Of a stretch of 64,000 nt of DNA, positions 35,068-45,747 are shown piece by piece. Numbering within the stretch: the stretch's first letter is position 1; every line of letters begins with the position of its first letter. The notes under the pieces were generated by a model, which saw only the letters and a list, made by a program, of their open reading frames with translations, did no database searches and had not been told where the DNA came from. Source of the stretch: an uncultured Lachnospiraceae bacterium (GTDB lineage Bacteria > Bacillota > Clostridia > Lachnospirales > Lachnospiraceae); the NCBI GenBank assembly GCA_944381485.1, contig CALWLI010000025.1, positions 1 to 64,000 of the forward strand. The letters run 5' to 3'. Both the position numbers and the translations under genes were made by a program.

Positions 35068-36345
35068 TTATCTTCCTAAGTCCCGAGCTCTGTCAAAGAC
35101 CTTTCTTCCCTCAACAAAGTTCATGACCACCTCTCCCGCAACTCTCTGTCCGTCAAAGAGCGTGCTCTTTCCCTTGGAGAAAAATGTGGAGGAGTCTATA
35201 TCATATTCGCGGCCGAGGTCAAGCACGGCTATGTCCGCAGTCTCCCCCTCGCCTATATGTCCTCCCGGGATACCGAATATCCTCCTGGGATTTTTGCACA
35301 TGAGATCTATCATCCTGTCAAAGCTTATGATACCCGTCTTTACAAGTCTTGAGTATACTACAGGGAAGGCTGTCTCCAGCCCCACTATGCCGAATGCCGA
35401 GCCCGAGAGGCCCTTTGACTTCTCCTCAAGGGAGTGGGGGGCATGGTCTGTTATTATGCAGTCCACAGTTCCGTCCTTTATGCCCTCAAGCAGAGCTTTT
35501 CTGTCCGCCTCCTCTCTTATAGGGGGATTCATCTTCCAGGCTCCGGACTCCTTGAGGTCCTCGTCTGTGTAGAGAAGGTAGTGGGGGCCTGTCTCACAGG
35601 TAACGTGCACTCCTCTCCTCTTTCCCTCTCTGATGAGCTCCACCGACTCCTTGGTGGACACATGGCAGACATGGTACCTGACTCCTGTCTTTTCCGCAAG
35701 CTCTATGTCTCTCTTTACCTGCTTCCACTCGGAAGCGGAGTTTATGCCCACATATCCGTGCTCCCTCGCAAAGGCTCCGTCATGTATGCAGCCCCCGGGC
35801 TTCAGTTCTGTCTCATCCTCACAGTGGGCGACTATGGGCTTATCAAGCTCTTTGGCCTTTCCCATGGCCTCCTCCATAAGCTCGGCGGTCTGAACTCCCT
35901 TGCCGTCATCGCTGAAGGCTATGACCTTTCCGGCGATTTCCTCCATCCTTGCGAGCTCTCCTCTCCCTGTCTGGTCCATGGTAATAGCCCCATAGGGATA
36001 GACCCTCACCTTCGCGTCTCTCTCTATTATGCGTAACTCCTCGTCAAGGGCCTCCTTCGTGGAGGGGACCGGCTTTATATTGGGCATAGCGCATACAGCG
36101 CTGTAGCCTCCCCTAGCTGCAGCCATAGTCCCTGTGGCTATGGTCTCCTTATAAGAAAAACCCGGCTCCCGCAGATGCACATGTACATCTACGAAACCGG
36201 GAATTATAACAAAGCCCTCTATATTTTCGACAACGTCAAAAGCACCTTCCGTATCAAAGCTTATCCTGCCATCTGTAATAGCGATATCGCGTCTCACAAG
36301 TCCGTCATCAGTATAAACTTCGGCACCTTTTAAGAGTGTTCTCAT
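35068..36345 (-). CDS. pyrC: Dihydroorotase PyrC
   Basis: Cyclises carbamoyl aspartate to dihydroorotate. The 425-residue amidohydrolase (class I type, no fused domain) has the metal motif DVHVHLREPGFSYKETI near residue 55, HCEDETELKP, YHVCHVSTKESVELI, and TDHAPHSLEEK near 300 with the catalytic Asp. The ATG at 36345 is preceded by AAAGGAG. It is first in pyrC-K-D-F-E-B-I; carAB and pyrR are absent from the window. Confidence 0.97.
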   Translation of the reverse strand: MRTLLKGAEVYTDDGLVRRDIAITDGRISFDTEGAFDVVENIEGFVIIPGFVDVHVHLREPGFSYKETIATGTMAAARGGYSAVCAMPNIKPVPSTKEALDEELRIIERDAKVRVYPYGAITMDQTGRGELARMEEIAGKVIAFSDDGKGVQTAELMEEAMGKAKELDKPIVAHCEDETELKPGGCIHDGAFAREHGYVGINSASEWKQVKRDIELAEKTGVRYHVCHVSTKESVELIREGKRRGVHVTCETGPHYLLYTDEDLKESGAWKMNPPIREEADRKALLEGIKDGTVDCIITDHAPHSLEEKSKGLSGSAFGIVGLETAFPVVYSRLVKTGIISFDRMIDLMCKNPRRIFGIPGGHIGEGETADIAVLDLGREYDIDSSTFFSKGKSTLFDGQRVAGEVVMNFVEGRKVFDRARDLGR

Positions 36346-36371
36346 AACGTCTCCTTTCAAAAACCTGCGAT

Positions 36372-36400
36372 ATTATAGCACGCTCCCAAAGGAGAGTCAA
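36372..36400 (-). promoter_or_regulatory. Promoter of the pyr operon
   Basis: On the minus strand TTGACT (36395-36400), a 17-base spacer and TATAAT (36372-36377), close to consensus. The start point would fall about 20 bases before the pyrC ATG, so the leader is too short for a PyrR-type attenuator. Confidence 0.85.
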
Positions 36401-36509
36401 CCGCTTAAGCATGCGTATCGCAGAGCTTACTGTTTTATGATATTATCTCTTAAAAACCCTGTCTGCGTCAATATGTCCGAGACTCAAATTTTCCGTATTT
36501 TTTCTCTTG

Positions 36510-37547
36510 TTACAGGTAAGCTCTAAGGCTTTTATAGGTATTCCCCCGAAAGCCCGTGGTGGTTTCGGCGTGATAGAGAGAGCTTACTATGGCCTCCTCC
36601 ACCGCCTCGACTGCGGCCTCAAACACCTTGTCAAGATCGTCGTCTTTAAACATTTTCATGTCCGTCACGCTGTTTTCACTGTAATGCATGATTCGGTTTG
36701 CCGTGGTGAAGGATATGGCAATATCTCCGCTTCCGTTTCCGCTGTAGGAGCCCACTCTTCCGAGGGCAAGGGCAGATCTCCTTGACAGTCTGTTAAGCTG
36801 TCTCTCCGACAGAGGAAGATCTGTTCCTATTATAATTATTATTGAGCCCTTGTCCTTTTCCTCTCCATTCTGCTCCTCCACCTGCCTCTTTATCCTCTCT
36901 CCTATCCTGTCGCCTCCTACAACAAGATTTCCGAAGCTTCCGAAATTTGACATCACTATGGAGCCTATGGTGTAGTCTTTTCCGTCAGCAGGGATGATCC
37001 TTGAGGCTGAGCCTATGCCTCCCTTAAACCCGAAGCAGATCATTCCTGTGCCTCCGCCGACAGCCCCCTCTTCAAAGTCCTCAGCGGCGTTTTCTATGGC
37101 CTGTGTCACATGCTCCTCTCTTACATGGAGGCCTCTTATATCGTTCAGTCTTCCGTCATTACATTCTGTCACAAGACAGTTCACCGTGCCGGTGTCCACT
37201 CCTATATCCGGGTTTTCACCAAGCATGTACTTTACAAGGCCTGTGGCAGCCGTGCCCACGCTGAGAGTGTTGGTCATTATTATGGGGGTCTCTATGGTTC
37301 CCAGCTCCTCCACCTGTACAAGGCCTATGCTCTTACCGAAGCCGTTTATGACAGCGCTTCCCGCCATAACCTTCTCCTTAAACATATTTCCGGGATGGGG
37401 AAGAACAGCCGTCACCCCGGTGTTTATCTCCCCCTCCTTTAATGTCACATGTCCCACCTTGACTCCCGGCACGTCAGTTATAAGATTTCTCTTTCCGGAA
37501 GGCCACTTGGAATGTAATTTTAAGCTGCAATCCTTAGGTAAACCCAT
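36510..37547 (-). CDS. P1/S58-family aminopeptidase (DmpA-like)
   Basis: Self-processing N-terminal-nucleophile peptidase family (DmpA, BapA) that releases N-terminal residues or beta-peptides. The 345-residue protein has ITDVPGVKVGHVTL, GAVGGGTGMICFGFKGGIGSASR and the processing site KGSIIIIIGTDLPLSERQLNRLSRRSALAL, where Gly-Ser cleavage would free the catalytic Ser. SGDIAISFTTAN follows. The ATG at 37547 has AAAGGAG 11 bases upstream; other starts are possible further up. It lies 58 bp after uvrA. The substrate is unknown. Confidence 0.88.
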   Translation of the reverse strand: MGLPKDCSLKLHSKWPSGKRNLITDVPGVKVGHVTLKEGEINTGVTAVLPHPGNMFKEKVMAGSAVINGFGKSIGLVQVEELGTIETPIIMTNTLSVGTAATGLVKYMLGENPDIGVDTGTVNCLVTECNDGRLNDIRGLHVREEHVTQAIENAAEDFEEGAVGGGTGMICFGFKGGIGSASRIIPADGKDYTIGSIVMSNFGSFGNLVVGGDRIGERIKRQVEEQNGEEKDKGSIIIIIGTDLPLSERQLNRLSRRSALALGRVGSYSGNGSGDIAISFTTANRIMHYSENSVTDMKMFKDDDLDKVFEAAVEAVEEAIVSSLYHAETTTGFRGNTYKSLRAYL

Positions 37548-37605
37548 GTTTTTCACGGCTCCTTTCATCTGTAAGCAATTTATAATAAAAAATTTGATCT
37601 CTGTA

Positions 37606-40443
37606 TCAGTTCTTTTTTGCAAGATAGGGCTTAAGATATTTTCCTGTGTAGGATACAGGATTATCGGCCACCTCCTCAGGAGTACCCTTTGCTATGACGG
37701 TTCCGCCTCCCGCACCTCCCTCAGGGCCTATATCTATAATGTAGTCGGCAGTCTTTATCACATCCAGATTGTGCTCTATTACTACTATGGTATTTCCGCC
37801 CTCGGAAAGCCTGTGGAGTATTTGGATCAGCTTGTGCACATCAGCAAAGTGCAGTCCTGTAGTAGGCTCGTCCAGTATGTATATGGTCTTTCCCGTGCTT
37901 CTCTTTGAAAGCTCTGTGGCAAGCTTTATCCTCTGAGCCTCACCTCCTGAGAGCTCTGTGGAGGGCTGTCCCAGCTTTATGTAGGAGAGTCCCACGTCGT
38001 ACAGTGTCCTTATCTTCCTCTCAATGCTCGGCACGTTTTTGAAAAACTCAAGGGCCTCCTCCACAGTCATATCCAGAACATCGTATATGGATTTTCCCTT
38101 GTATTTCACCTCCAGAGTCTCCCTGTTGTAGCGCTTTCCTCCGCATACCTCACAGGGCACATACACATCCGGCAAAAAGTGCATCTCTATCTTTATTATT
38201 CCGTCTCCGGAGCAGGCCTCACAGCGTCCTCCTTTTACATTGAAGGAGAATCTTCCCTTGCCGTATCCTCTCTCCTTTGCGTCGGGGGTGGCGGCAAAGA
38301 GATCCCTTATGAGATCAAAGACGCCTGTGTAGGTGGCGGGGTTTGATCTGGGTGTCCTTCCTATGGGTGACTGATCTATGCATATGACCTTGTCAAGCAT
38401 CTCAGTACCCACTATGTCCCTGCACTTTCCGGGGATTATCTTTGCCCTGTTAAGCCTCCTTGCAAGGGTCTTATAGAGTATCTCGTTTACAAGGGAGGAT
38501 TTTCCGGAGCCTGAGACTCCCGTCACACAGGTGAACACTCCCAAGGGTATGTCCACATCTATGTTTTTCAGGTTGTTTTCCGCTGCTCCCAGGACTCTAA
38601 GGTAGCCCTTGGGCTCCCGCCTTACAGAAGGCACCTCTATCTTCATTTTCCCCGAAAGGTACTGTCCTGTGAGAGATTCAGGGCATTTCATAATGTCCTC
38701 AGCTCTTCCCTGAGCCACTACTCTTCCGCCGTGCTCTCCTGCTCCCGGCCCTATGTCGACCACCCAGTCGGCGGCCCTCATAGTGTCCTCATCATGCTCC
38801 ACTACTATTACAGAGTTGCCCAGATCCCTCAGATGCTTGAGGGTGGCAAGCAGCCTGTCATTGTCTCTCTGGTGAAGTCCTATGGAGGGCTCATCCAGTA
38901 TGTAGGCCACTCCCACAAGGCCTGAGCCTATCTGAGTCGCCAGTCTTATCCTCTGAGCCTCTCCTCCGGAGAGTGTGGCTGTGGCTCTTGAAAGAGTCAG
39001 GTAGTTGAGTCCTACATCTATGAGAAAGCTCACTCTTGCCCTGATCTCCTTTATTATCTGATCGCCTATCTTGTGCTGCATGCTGCTGAGATCAAGGGCA
39101 TCCAGATCCTTTCTGAAATTCTCTATGGAGCAGTCTGTCATCTCAAAAATATTTTTGTTTCCCACGGTCACCGACAGAGATGAGGCTTTTAGCCTCTGTC
39201 CTTTACATAAGGGACAGGTTATCTTGCTCATGTACTCCTCATAGGCGGCCTTCATCTCCGCCGAGTAGCTCTCCTTATACCTGCGGTTTGTGTTCTCCAT
39301 CAGTCCCTCAAAGGCCACGTCGTGAATATTCCCTCTGCCGAACTTGCTCTCATAGTGCACTCTCACCTTCCTGCCTCCGGTGCCGTAGAGTATCACATTT
39401 TTTATGTCCTCCGGAAGGTCCTTAAAGGGCGTGTCAAGGCTGAAGCCGTAGCTCTCTGAGAGAGCTTCCAGCATGGCATGGGTGTAGGAGCCCTTCTGGC
39501 CGCTGGACTGCCACCCCATGACGGATATGGCTCCCTGATTCAGGCTGAGGCTCTGATCAGGTATCATCAGGTCTATGTTGAACTCCTGCTTATATCCAAG
39601 GCCATAGCACTCCGGACATGCTCCGAAGGGATTGTTGAAGGAAAAGCTTCTGGGCTCTATCTCCTCTATGCTTATGCCGCAGTCAGGACATGCGAAGTTC
39701 TGTGAGAATGTAAGAGGCTTTCCCTCAGCCACGTCCACTGTCATAAGGCCGCCGGAAAGCTGAAGCACTGTCTCTATGGAGTCCGTAAGCCTTTTTTCTA
39801 TGTCAGGCTTTATTATTATCCTGTCTACTACTATCTCTATGTTGTGCTTTATGTTCTTGTCAAGCTTTATGTCTTCTGAAAGGTCGTACATGTTTCCGTC
39901 TATGCGAATGCGCACATAGCCGGAGCGGCGAGTCCTGTCAATAAGCTTTGAGTGCTCTCCCTTTCTTCCCCTCACCACAGGAGCCAGAAGCTGGATCTTG
40001 GTCCTCTCCGGAAGCTTCATTATTATATCCACCATCTCGTCTACGGTCTGCTTTTTTATCTCTCTGCCGCACTTGGGGCAGTGAGGTATACCTATCCTTG
40101 CGTAAAGCAGTCTCAGATAGTCATATATCTCTGTTACGGTCCCTACAGTCGATCTGGGGTTGTGGTTTGTGGACTTCTGATCTATGGATATGGCGGGAGA
40201 GAGTCCCTCTATGCTCTCCACCTTGGGCTTTTCCATCTGGCCCAAAAACTGCCTTGCGTAGGAGGAGAGGGATTCCATATACCGCCTCTGTCCCTCGGCA
40301 TATATGGTGTCGAAGGCAAGGGAGGATTTACCTGAGCCGGAGAGGCCTGTGAGTACCACAAGCTCATCTCTCGGTATATCAAGATTAATATTTTTCAGGT
40401 TATGTTCTGATGCTCCTCTTATTTTTATGTATTGTTTGCTCAT
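37606..40443 (-). CDS. uvrA: Excinuclease ABC subunit A, UvrA
   Basis: Damage-recognition ATPase of nucleotide excision repair. The protein has 945 residues, the usual length. The first ABC half has Walker [14 protein letters not shown] near residue 33, a zinc module CPKCG, CPDCG and CPEC, the signature [19 protein letters not shown] and Walker [16 protein letters not shown]. The second half has [13 protein letters not shown] near 640, zinc residues in CEACSGDG and [21 protein letters not shown] and [11 protein letters not shown]. It lies 17 bp after the PAP2-like gene. uvrB is not in the window. Confidence 0.99.
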   Translation of the reverse strand: MSKQYIKIRGASEHNLKNINLDIPRDELVVLTGLSGSGKSSLAFDTIYAEGQRRYMESLSSYARQFLGQMEKPKVESIEGLSPAISIDQKSTNHNPRSTVGTVTEIYDYLRLLYARIGIPHCPKCGREIKKQTVDEMVDIIMKLPERTKIQLLAPVVRGRKGEHSKLIDRTRRSGYVRIRIDGNMYDLSEDIKLDKNIKHNIEIVVDRIIIKPDIEKRLTDSIETVLQLSGGLMTVDVAEGKPLTFSQNFACPDCGISIEEIEPRSFSFNNPFGACPECYGLGYKQEFNIDLMIPDQSLSLNQGAISVMGWQSSGQKGSYTHAMLEALSESYGFSLDTPFKDLPEDIKNVILYGTGGRKVRVHYESKFGRGNIHDVAFEGLMENTNRRYKESYSAEMKAAYEEYMSKITCPLCKGQRLKASSLSVTVGNKNIFEMTDCSIENFRKDLDALDLSSMQHKIGDQIIKEIRARVSFLIDVGLNYLTLSRATATLSGGEAQRIRLATQIGSGLVGVAYILDEPSIGLHQRDNDRLLATLKHLRDLGNSVIVVEHDEDTMRAADWVVDIGPGAGEHGGRVVAQGRAEDIMKCPESLTGQYLSGKMKIEVPSVRREPKGYLRVLGAAENNLKNIDVDIPLGVFTCVTGVSGSGKSSLVNEILYKTLARRLNRAKIIPGKCRDIVGTEMLDKVICIDQSPIGRTPRSNPATYTGVFDLIRDLFAATPDAKERGYGKGRFSFNVKGGRCEACSGDGIIKIEMHFLPDVYVPCEVCGGKRYNRETLEVKYKGKSIYDVLDMTVEEALEFFKNVPSIERKIRTLYDVGLSYIKLGQPSTELSGGEAQRIKLATELSKRSTGKTIYILDEPTTGLHFADVHKLIQILHRLSEGGNTIVVIEHNLDVIKTADYIIDIGPEGGAGGGTVIAKGTPEEVADNPVSYTGKYLKPYLAKKN

Positions 40444-40460
40444 GTCGGTATTATCTCCAA

Positions 40461-41141
40461 TTATTTGCTGTAAGCTCTTTTTGTGACAATATATTTATAG
40501 CAGCAGTACAGACCCAAAGAAAGGACTGCTCCCCAGAATACGTCCACCACCGAGTGCTGCTTTATGGCCATGGTAGAGTAGGCTATAAGCAGTGTTATCA
40601 CCATACAGTAGGCCTTCACCGTAGGAGTAAAGTCCTTGAGCTTGGAATCGTTTATCACAAGCTGTATGGCCGCAATGGTGGAAATGTGTATGGAAGGGCA
40701 GACCGCATAGGGAGTGTCTGTCTCCCTTATCATCATTATGATCCTGCTGCATATATCCGTGCCTGTTATCTCCTCCCTAAGATCGACCCCATTGGGCCAA
40801 AGCACATATATTATAAGGCATATGGTCATACCTGAAAACATTACAACAGCCAGCTTTATAAAGTCGTCCCTGTCCTTGACAAGGAAGTACAAAAGCCAGC
40901 CTGTAAACCAGGGATACCATATGGCATAGGGTATTATCATATATTGGTTAAAAGGTATGTAGTTGTCAAGAGCACAGCTTATGATATATCTTGCAGGTAT
41001 CTTATCTATGGTAAAAAAGGCCACAAGATATATGGGGAAGTACAAGAGCAAAAGAGCGTATCTGCGGGTCCTCAAAAACTCTGACAGCTCCCTTATACCC
41101 CTCCCCTTTTCTCTGCGCTCGTTTTTCTTTTGTTGTGTCAT
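40461..41141 (-). CDS. PAP2-like integral membrane phosphatase/phosphotransferase
   Basis: A 226-residue protein with about six hydrophobic helices. The active-site signature is CPSIHIS near residue 150 and [11 protein letters not shown] near 200, the C2 and C3 motifs of PAP2 (lipid phosphate phosphatase or inositol-phosphorylceramide-synthase-like) enzymes; the C1 motif is not obvious. It may dephosphorylate an undecaprenyl or phosphatidyl lipid. It lies between the ABC exporter pair and uvrA on one strand with short gaps. The ribosome site is weak. Confidence 0.8.
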   Translation of the reverse strand: MTQQKKNERREKGRGIRELSEFLRTRRYALLLLYFPIYLVAFFTIDKIPARYIISCALDNYIPFNQYMIIPYAIWYPWFTGWLLYFLVKDRDDFIKLAVVMFSGMTICLIIYVLWPNGVDLREEITGTDICSRIIMMIRETDTPYAVCPSIHISTIAAIQLVINDSKLKDFTPTVKAYCMVITLLIAYSTMAIKQHSVVDVFWGAVLSLGLYCCYKYIVTKRAYSK

Positions 41142-41169
41142 CTTGTGTATGCACCGCCTTTGGTATGCT

Positions 41170-42987
41170 TTATTGCCTTATCAAGACTCCCTGTTCTTGT
41201 GCCGCAGCAAACTGACTCATGTAAAGCTTGTGGTAGAAGCCCTTTCTCTCTAAAAGCTCCTCGTGGCTTCCCTGCTCTATTATGCTTCCGTCCTTCATGA
41301 CAAGTATTACATCCGATTCCTTTATGGTCGACAGCCTGTGGGCCACCACAAAGGAGGTCCTGCCCTTCATGAGCTTTGCGAAGGCGGACTGGACCTTTAT
41401 CTCTGTTCTCGTGTCTATGGAGGATGTGGCCTCGTCCAAAATGAGTACAGGAGGGAGCTTAAGCATAAGCCTCGCTATGCACAAAAGCTGCTTTTGTCCC
41501 TGAGAAAGGCTTCCTCCGTCCTCTCCGATGACCGTGTCATAGCCCTCAGGCATGCGCCTTATAAAGCCGTCGGCAAAAGCCTCCTTTGCCGCTCTCTCCA
41601 CCTCCTCCATGGAGGCATCCGGCTTTCCGTAGGCGATATTTTCCCTGATAGTTCCCGATTTCAGCCAGGTCTCCTGAAGCACCATTCCGAAGTTGTCTCT
41701 GAGAGAGCTTCTTTTTATCTCCCTGCTGTTCCTGCCGTCTATCTTTATCTCTCCCTTTAACGGATCGTAGAAGCGCATGAGAAGATTTATCAGCGTGGAT
41801 TTTCCGCAGCCGGTGGGGCCGACTATGGCCACCCTCTCACCCTTTCTTACCTTCAGGTTCATGTCCTCTATAAGAGGCCTCTCCGGCACATATGAAAAAT
41901 ACATATGCTCAATATCCACTCTGCCCTCCGCATTCTCAAGCTCTGCGGCATTCTCAGGCTCCGGCGAAAGGGCCTCCTCATCGATGAGGTCAAAGACACG
42001 CTTTGCGCAGGCTATGGCATTCTGCAGCTCCGTCACGACTCCGCTTATCTCGTTGAAGGGTTTCGTATATTGGTTTGCATAACTCAAAAATGAAGTCAGC
42101 CTTCCCACTGATATGTATCCGCCTATGGCGGCTATCGCACCGCTTATTCCCACCGCCGCATATACCATCGCATTTACAAATCTTGTGGCGGGGTTTGTTA
42201 TGGAGGAGTAGAAGGTAGCTTTCTGAGAGTAATCCTCAAGCCTCTTGTTTATGCCCTCAAATCTCTCCCTGCAGTTTTCCTCCCGCTCAAAGGCCTTGAC
42301 TGTCTTTATATTGTTTATTATCTCGTCGGTAAAGGCGGTCAGCTCTCCTCTGCACTCCGACTGTCTCAAAAACATGACATAGGTGCGCTTTGCTATAAAG
42401 CCTGCCACCACAAAGGAGAGGGGTGTCAGCAGCACAACCACAGCCGCTATAAAAGGGTTTATGGACAGCATGAAAAACAGTGTGCCTAAAATAGTCATCA
42501 CTCCGGTAAAAAACTGGGTAAAGCCCATCAGCACTCCGTCTGAGAACTGATCTATGTCGGCTATTATCCTGCTTACCGTATCTCCTGTCTTGTGGGTGTC
42601 AAAGTAGGATACAGGAAGCTCCTGCAGCCTGTTGAAAGCTCTCACCCTCACATCAGAGACTACATGGTAGGTGATCTTGTTGTTTATATGGTTCATAAGC
42701 CACTGAAAGACTCCCGATAGGACGGCCGCAGCGGCTATTTTTTTAAGCACGGAGAAAAGCCCCTCAAAGTCCACTCTCCCCTCCGAGATGACGCAGTCAA
42801 CCGCATCACCTGTAAGTATGGGGATATAGAGGGTAAGGGCCGTAGTCATGGCGGCAAGAAGAAGGGAGACGAAAACCAAGATCCTGTAGCGCCCTATAAG
42901 CTCCAATATCCTTTTTATTGTATCCTTCTGCTCGGCTATGCTCTTTATTCCTGTCAGAGTCTTCTTGAGTTTGTTATCAGGCTTCAT
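41170..42987 (-). CDS. ABC exporter half-transporter, second subunit
   Basis: A 605-residue membrane-ATPase fusion. Six helices (about 30-330) form the type I exporter domain, with SYFDTHKTGDTVSRIIADID as the coupling-helix region. The nucleotide domain has Walker A GPTGCGKSTLI near 395, signature LSQGQKQLLCIAR and Walker B LILDEATSSID with the catalytic Glu, then the His switch VVAHRLSTI. It overlaps the upstream partner gene by 11 bp, so the two should form a heterodimer. Substrate unknown; drug or lipid export is common in the family. Confidence 0.93.
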   Translation of the reverse strand: MKPDNKLKKTLTGIKSIAEQKDTIKRILELIGRYRILVFVSLLLAAMTTALTLYIPILTGDAVDCVISEGRVDFEGLFSVLKKIAAAAVLSGVFQWLMNHINNKITYHVVSDVRVRAFNRLQELPVSYFDTHKTGDTVSRIIADIDQFSDGVLMGFTQFFTGVMTILGTLFFMLSINPFIAAVVVLLTPLSFVVAGFIAKRTYVMFLRQSECRGELTAFTDEIINNIKTVKAFEREENCRERFEGINKRLEDYSQKATFYSSITNPATRFVNAMVYAAVGISGAIAAIGGYISVGRLTSFLSYANQYTKPFNEISGVVTELQNAIACAKRVFDLIDEEALSPEPENAAELENAEGRVDIEHMYFSYVPERPLIEDMNLKVRKGERVAIVGPTGCGKSTLINLLMRFYDPLKGEIKIDGRNSREIKRSSLRDNFGMVLQETWLKSGTIRENIAYGKPDASMEEVERAAKEAFADGFIRRMPEGYDTVIGEDGGSLSQGQKQLLCIARLMLKLPPVLILDEATSSIDTRTEIKVQSAFAKLMKGRTSFVVAHRLSTIKESDVILVMKDGSIIEQGSHEELLERKGFYHKLYMSQFAAAQEQGVLIRQ

Positions 42988-44755
42988 CTCTCGCCACCTC
43001 CTCCGCTGTCATCTGGCTAAGGCAGATCTCTCTGTAGGTCTCGCAATCTCTGATGAGTTCCTTGTGGGTACCGAAGCCCATACTCCTGCCCTCATCCAGC
43101 ACCAGTATCCTGTCGGCATCTCTGACTGTGCTTACTCTCTGGGATATGATGAAAACAGTCATATTGTCGGTGTTTTCTTTTATGGCCTTCCTCAAGGCTG
43201 CGTCTGTTGCAAAGTCAAGAGCCGAGGCCGAATCGTCCATAATGAGTATATCAGGTCTTCTGACAAGAGCCCTTGCAATGGCAAAGCGCTGCCTCTGGCC
43301 TCCTGAGAGATTTGAACCTCCCTGCTCTATCACAAGGTCAAGGCCCTCCTTCTTGGAGTCCACCACCTCTCTCGCCTGAGCTGTGGTAAGGGCTGCGTAT
43401 ATGTCATCGTCGTCAGCGGTCTCAAGACCCCACTTCATATTTTCTCTCACTGTGCCTGAAAAAAGGACTGATCTCTGAGGCACCAGGCCTATGCGCTTTC
43501 TCATGTCCATGAGAGGGTATTCCTTTATATTTCTGCCCTCAAGGTAAACTCCTCCCCCTGTCACATCGTAAAATCTCGGTATAAGATTTATGAGAGTGGT
43601 CTTTCCTGATCCCGTGGCACCTATTATACCAACAGTTTCGCCTCTTCTCACCGAGAAATCAATGCCGCTCAGGCTGTCGGCCTTTGCTCCCTTATAGGCA
43701 AAGGATACATCTCTGAACTCAAGGAAGGGTTCATATTTTTCTGACTCCTTGCTCTGTGCTCTGCCCTCTGTTCCTCTCTGATCCTTTTCAGAGACGGGCA
43801 GGCTTTCGGTCTCACTCTCTACAGAGAGCACCGCATCCACCCTTCCCATGGAGGCTATGGCCTTTGAGATAAGTATTATGAGATTTGCAAGCTTTATGAG
43901 CTCCACAAGTATCTGGCTCATATAGTTTACCAGAGCAACCAGCTTTCCCTGAGTGAGCTCTCCCCCAAACACTCTCAGTGCTCCGGTATATAAGAGAGCT
44001 ACTATGGCGAGGTTCACTATTACCACGGTAAGGGGATTTAACAGGGCGGAGATCCTTCCCACAAATATCTGAAATTTTACAAGAAGGTCATTTTCCTCCT
44101 TGAAGGTCCGCTTTTCGCTCTCCTGTCGGTTGAAGGCCCTTATGACTCTTACACCCTGAAGGTTTTCCCTTGTATTGAGCATGACTCTGTCCAGCTGCCT
44201 CTGGACCTTCTCGTACATGGGCATGCTGAGAAGCAGTATGGCAAATACCACTATCATAAGAAGGGGTACTGCCACCGCAAACACCATGCCTCCCTCAAAG
44301 TCCACACTGAAGGCCATTATCATGGCGCCGAAGACTATAAAGGGCGAGCGCATAAAAAGCCTCAAAAACATGTTTACCCCGTTTTGTACCTGGTTTATGT
44401 CGGAGGTAAGCCTTGTAAGGAGGGTGGAGCTTCCTATATTGTCAAGCTCCGAGTAAGAGAGAGCTGTGGCATGGGAAAACAGGTCATTCCTCAATGCCGT
44501 TCCGGTGCTGACCGCCACCCTTGCGGCAAACCACTGGGCCGTTATGGAGCAGGCCAGGCCTATGAGTCCCAGCACAATGAGAAGGCCCCCCTGCCGGAGT
44601 ATATAAGGTATGCTGCCGGAGCTTATACCTATGTCTATCATGTCGGCAACCACAAGAGGCACAAAGAGCTCAAAGCAGGCCTCAAGGCATTTGAACAGCG
44701 GCGCCAGCACTGAATAAAGCTTATATTTTCCGAGATATGATAACAGTCTCTTCAT
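42977..44755 (-). CDS. ABC exporter half-transporter, first subunit (Walker B Glu replaced by Asp)
   Basis: A 592-residue type I exporter subunit with six helices (about 15-300) and an ATPase domain. Walker A is GATGSGKTTLI near 370, the signature LSGGQRQRFAIAR is canonical, and Walker B reads LIMDDSASALD, where Asp stands in place of the catalytic Glu. The His switch position reads IISQRVSTV, with Gln instead of His. These two changes mark the degenerate ATP site of heterodimeric exporters. Partner: the overlapping downstream gene. The linker at about 320-340 is rich in Glu, Ser and Lys. Confidence 0.93.
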   Translation of the reverse strand: MKRLLSYLGKYKLYSVLAPLFKCLEACFELFVPLVVADMIDIGISSGSIPYILRQGGLLIVLGLIGLACSITAQWFAARVAVSTGTALRNDLFSHATALSYSELDNIGSSTLLTRLTSDINQVQNGVNMFLRLFMRSPFIVFGAMIMAFSVDFEGGMVFAVAVPLLMIVVFAILLLSMPMYEKVQRQLDRVMLNTRENLQGVRVIRAFNRQESEKRTFKEENDLLVKFQIFVGRISALLNPLTVVIVNLAIVALLYTGALRVFGGELTQGKLVALVNYMSQILVELIKLANLIILISKAIASMGRVDAVLSVESETESLPVSEKDQRGTEGRAQSKESEKYEPFLEFRDVSFAYKGAKADSLSGIDFSVRRGETVGIIGATGSGKTTLINLIPRFYDVTGGGVYLEGRNIKEYPLMDMRKRIGLVPQRSVLFSGTVRENMKWGLETADDDDIYAALTTAQAREVVDSKKEGLDLVIEQGGSNLSGGQRQRFAIARALVRRPDILIMDDSASALDFATDAALRKAIKENTDNMTVFIISQRVSTVRDADRILVLDEGRSMGFGTHKELIRDCETYREICLSQMTAEEVARDEA

Positions 44756-44846
44756 TAAGTTCTTCCTTTCCCTACCCGATTCCTATATATATTATAATAA
44801 AGGCCATTAAATTTAAAGGCTGAAATTTAAGACTTTAAATAAAGCT

Positions 44847-44898
44847 TTGCATTTTTAATGTCTCGTGCTATGCTTTATCAAAGCAGTCCTCAGGACTG
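44847..44898 (+). promoter_or_regulatory. Promoter and leader palindrome of the yihY-like gene
   Basis: TTGCAT (44847-44852), a 16-base spacer and TATGCT (44869-44874). Downstream, CAGTCCT (44884-44890) and AGGACTG (44892-44898) form a palindrome in the leader that could be an operator or a small hairpin. Confidence 0.4.
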
Positions 44899-44923
44899 AA
44901 ATACACTTTACTTTGGCGGTATC

Positions 44924-45745
44924 ATGAGTACACTCTATTACGGATTCAAGATATATAAAAAATTTACTGACGATGAGATGGTGGTCTATGCAGCCTCAGC
45001 CTCCTTCTGGATGCTCATATCGGCACTGCCCTTTTTGATGCTTCTTATAACGGCTGTGCAGCTGGTGCCCGGCCTCTCAAAGGAGGATCTTGTGTCCATG
45101 CTCCTTTCGGCAACTCCTGACATGCCCCAGTTCAAGTCTCTCATATACGGGCTTGCGGACAATGTGTATGTGGAGGCGCCCGCCACTGTCATCTCCCTCT
45201 CGGCTCTGGCCTCGGTGTGGACCTCCTCCTCAGGAGTCTTCAATATAGACAAGGGTTTGAGGAAGATCGCGGGAACGCCTTCGCAGGGAAATTATATAAG
45301 GAGAAGGCTTGCATCTGTGTTCTACACACTTATTTTCATACTCCTCTTTATACTCACCCTGGTCTTCCTTGTATTGGGTTCAGCCATAGCCGATATACTC
45401 ACAGGCCACTTTGCCTTCCTTTCGGACATCGTAGATCACATTTTGGGCCTTAGGACCATTATCGCCGTGGCAGTCCTCTTTATAACCTTCACCTTTATCT
45501 ATGCCTTTATGTCGGGAAAGAGAGGGCCCATAAAACTTCACCTGGGTGGAGCCCTGTTTGCGTCAGTGGGGTGGATAGGAGTCTCCTACGCCTTCTCCAT
45601 ATATTTTACCTATATCAGAAATCTGTCCTATATGTATGGCTCACTGGGAGCTCTCATCCTCCTGATGTTCTGGGTATTTGCCATCATATGTGTCATATTT
45701 ATGGGTGCGGAGCTCAATTATTTTTCCGGAAAAGCACAAAAATAA
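44924..45745 (+). CDS. YihY/BrkB-family membrane protein
   Basis: A 273-residue inner-membrane protein with six helices. Typical features are AASASFWMLISALPFLMLLI near residue 25, ALASVWTSSSGVFNIDKGLRKI near 95 and GGALFASVGWIGVSYAFSIYF near 210, the last in the conserved YihY segment. The C-terminus is GAELNYFSGK. The family was once called RNase BN in error; its function is unresolved, with possible roles in envelope or transport. It is a single plus-strand gene. Confidence 0.93.
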   Translation: MSTLYYGFKIYKKFTDDEMVVYAASASFWMLISALPFLMLLITAVQLVPGLSKEDLVSMLLSATPDMPQFKSLIYGLADNVYVEAPATVISLSALASVWTSSSGVFNIDKGLRKIAGTPSQGNYIRRRLASVFYTLIFILLFILTLVFLVLGSAIADILTGHFAFLSDIVDHILGLRTIIAVAVLFITFTFIYAFMSGKRGPIKLHLGGALFASVGWIGVSYAFSIYFTYIRNLSYMYGSLGALILLMFWVFAIICVIFMGAELNYFSGKAQK

Positions 45746-45747
45746 TC

